Assembly: GCA_903862935.1 (NCBI GenBank)
Contig: CAIOZY010000019.1
Span: 1-64,000, forward strand
Length of the DNA stretch: 64,000 nucleotides
Source: an uncultured Opitutaceae bacterium
GTDB lineage: Bacteria; Verrucomicrobiota; Verrucomicrobiia; Opitutales; Opitutaceae
Direction: 5' to 3'
A program made the translations under genes and the position numbers. The notes under the pieces were generated by a model. It searched no databases. It was not told where the DNA came from and saw only the letters and a program-made list of their open reading frames with translations. Shown one piece after another: positions 62,661-64,000 of the stretch; the first letter of the stretch is position 1, and each line of letters opens with the position of its first letter.

Positions 62661-63200
62661 TCAGCCGGCTGCCGGGGGGCACCACCAGCCGGGCCCCTCG
62701 ACGCGCCGGACTCCCGGGGCTGTCGCCCGGCCCGCCCACGCCGCCAGGGTCTGCCCGTCGAGGATCCAGTCCGGCGCGACCTCGGCCGCCGGGATCAGGA
62801 CGAAGGGCCTCTCGCGCAGGCGCGGATGCGGCAGGACGAGCCGCCCCTCGGACAGGCGCAGGTCGCCATAGAGGGCGATATCCAGGTCGACCGTGCGCGA
62901 CTCCCAGTGGCCGGATCGCACGCGCCCCAGCTCCGCTTCGACCCGCAGGCATAGGTCCAGGAGGGCAAGCGGATCCAGCCCGGTCCGAATCCGGGCCGCC
63001 GCGTTCAGGAACGCGGGGGAGCCGGCCGGCAAGCCCACGGGCTCTGTCTCGTACAGGCAGGAGACCGCCTCAACGCGCGTGTCGGGGTCCTCGTCCAGGC
63101 GGTCGAGGGCGCGCGAAAGCAGCTCGGCCCGGTCGCCCAGGTTACTTCCGAGGGCGAGCAGAGCGGGCCGAACGGTCCCGGCTGGTTTCGACGGCGACAT
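62661..63200 (-). CDS. folK: 2-amino-4-hydroxy-6-hydroxymethyldihydropteridine pyrophosphokinase
   Basis: A 179-residue folate enzyme. ALLALGSNLGDR near the start, YETEPVG, PAFLNAAARIRTGLDPLALL (in part), RDW-like SRTVDLDIALYGD and LPHPRLRERPFVLIPAAEV (in part) match HPPK. The start is ATG 63200, inside the folB coding end: the two genes overlap by 59 bases, which is long and unusual but both frames are convincing. Folate genes run folP-folB-folK. Confidence 0.92.
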   Translation of the reverse strand: MSPSKPAGTVRPALLALGSNLGDRAELLSRALDRLDEDPDTRVEAVSCLYETEPVGLPAGSPAFLNAAARIRTGLDPLALLDLCLRVEAELGRVRSGHWESRTVDLDIALYGDLRLSEGRLVLPHPRLRERPFVLIPAAEVAPDWILDGQTLAAWAGRATAPGVRRVEGPGWWCPPAAG

Positions 63201-63531
63201 AATCGAGAACACCGGGGATCGGCGCCGAGGGCTTCCGAACGGTGAGTTCAACCCGGCGGACGCGGCGGAACTCCCGCAGGACAGACGTCATGATCCGGTC
63301 GCACAACGTCTCCAGCAGGCACACCCGGTCGTTCTCCACGATCCGGCGGCAGGTCTCATAGACAGCCGCGTAGTCGACCGTGTCCGACAACCGGTCGCTG
63401 CCGGCGGCCTTCGAAAGGTCCACGGTGAGGGCCAGGTCGACGAGAAACCGCTGCCCGTGCTCGCATTCGCCAGGGTGATGCCCGTGGTAGCCGTAGAACG
63501 CCATGCTCCTGAGGTGGATTCGGCCGGTCAT
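63142..63531 (-). CDS. folB: Dihydroneopterin aldolase
   Basis: A 129-residue FolB. 'FYGYHGHHPGECEHGQRF' (in part) is the N-terminal signature with the conserved Tyr/His, VDYAAVYETC follows, and a late LLETLCDRI includes the catalytic Glu. It cleaves dihydroneopterin in folate synthesis. Its last 59 bases overlap folK in another frame. The ATG at 63531 lies 43 bp after folP. Confidence 0.92.
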   Translation of the reverse strand: MTGRIHLRSMAFYGYHGHHPGECEHGQRFLVDLALTVDLSKAAGSDRLSDTVDYAAVYETCRRIVENDRVCLLETLCDRIMTSVLREFRRVRRVELTVRKPSAPIPGVLDYVAVETSRDRSARSARPRK

Positions 63532-63574
63532 GCGGCCTCCACCCAACACACCCAGGGCACCCATGGCAAAGCCT

Positions 63575-64000
63575 TTAAAGCCCGAGGACGGCCTCGGCCA
63601 TCTTGAGGGCCCGCGCGTTGGCGAGGACGTCGTGGACCCGTACAAGCTCCACCCCCTGGACCGCCGCGAGGACCGTCGTCGCAAGGGTCCCCTCGAGGCG
63701 CTCGGCGGGGCCCCCGCCCAGGACGTAACCGATAACCGACTTGCGGGACACCCCGACGAGCAGCGGCCGGCCGAGAGACTTGAGTTCCCCCATCCTCCGC
63801 AGGATCTCGAGGTTTTCCTGGGGCGTCTTGAAAAACCCGATCCCCGGGTCGAGGACCACCCGGCCCTCGTCGATCCCGCTCTGCCGGGCGATCTCCAGGG
63901 ACCTCTCCAGGAAGCGCTTGACCCGGCCCACCGGGTCGCCCTTTCCCTGGGGGAACCCGCGGTCCCAGTGCATGAGGATCGCCGGGCACCCGAACTCGGC
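63575..64000 (-). CDS. folP: Dihydropteroate synthase, C-terminal part (runs off the right edge)
   Basis: The C-terminal 141 residues of DHPS; the start is beyond the window. ILMHWDRG (His/Trp), VVLDPGIGFFKT, the FKKT-like 'PLLVGVSRKSVIGYVLGG' with the conserved Ser-Arg-Lys, and VRVHDVLANARAL at the end are family signatures. It joins p-aminobenzoate to the pterin diphosphate and is the sulfonamide target. It is the first gene of the folP-folB-folK-xylB run. Confidence 0.94.
   Translation of the reverse strand, partial: AEFGCPAILMHWDRGFPQGKGDPVGRVKRFLERSLEIARQSGIDEGRVVLDPGIGFFKTPQENLEILRRMGELKSLGRPLLVGVSRKSVIGYVLGGGPAERLEGTLATTVLAAVQGVELVRVHDVLANARALKMAEAVLGL

Noticed and set aside
1-64000. 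CRISPR arrays, rRNA genes or prophage
   Set aside because: Reading through the window showed no regularly spaced direct repeats, no rRNA-like blocks and no phage structural genes.

Overview
The window is 64 kb of high-GC, gene-dense bacterial chromosome. I infer a member of the Verrucomicrobiota, most likely an Opitutales/Opitutaceae-like organism. The reasons are a huge secreted protein with MBG-like repeats and paired C-terminal modules of a type I associate with that group, many secreted glycan-active and Gfo/Idh-type proteins, and a Gram-negative ExbB/ExbD/TonB system. This assignment rests on recalled family distributions, not on a marker-gene tree. No rRNA operon, CRISPR array or prophage is visible. 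One tRNA gene (Ala, GGC) and one complete insertion sequence are present.

Layout. 0.2-4.6 kb holds a giant modular secreted protein; rpoZ follows on the other strand. 5.4-17.9 kb is a mixed metabolic stretch: an FkbM methyltransferase, a secreted GH31 enzyme with the residue signature of sulfoquinovosidases, thymidine kinase, a neutral-ceramidase-like protein, an SDR, a beta-propeller protein, a lipoprotein, an M42 peptidase, a PhyH dioxygenase, pdxH, an Asp-box sialidase-like protein, and ndk at the end. 18.3-27.5 kb is a nine-gene, tightly packed minus-strand cluster: ketosynthase, acyl carrier protein, two CrtI-like flavoproteins, FabZ-like dehydratase, FabI-like reductase, OleA-like thiolase, OleB-like beta-lactone decarboxylase and a photolyase. 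It looks like a dedicated polyene or long-chain hydrocarbon pathway and is the best candidate for an undescribed system here.

27.6-44 kb carries galE, an NtrC-type response regulator that lacks a DNA-binding domain, an M50 protease, tRNA-Ala, an old-yellow-enzyme reductase, an S10 peptidase, a free-methionine-sulfoxide reductase, a DegT aminotransferase, a second Asp-box protein, Gfo/Idh and aldo/keto reductases, an ExbB-ExbD-TonB operon, tmk and holB. 44.07-46.83 kb is an alpha/beta-hydrolase gene split by a 1,975-bp IS1634-like element with 17-bp inverted repeats and a 4-bp CTAG duplication; removing the element restores the frame exactly.

46.9-64 kb is mainly housekeeping: mutS; maf, a TonB-like protein, rluA-type pseudouridine synthase and DAHP synthase; nadE-hemL; a LuxR-type regulator; mazG-xerC; trpC-ksgA; and folP-folB-folK-xylB, with folP running off the right edge. 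The DAHP synthase gene is preceded by a 24-codon leader reading frame containing Tyr-Phe-Thr-His-Phe-Phe and then a terminator-like hairpin, which fits classical aromatic amino-acid attenuation. In the polyene-type cluster, primary fatty-acid synthesis would presumably supply the missing acyltransferase and ketoreductase steps, while the dedicated ketosynthase, ACP, dehydratase, reductase and flavoproteins would shape the chain and OleA/OleB would join and decarboxylate it.
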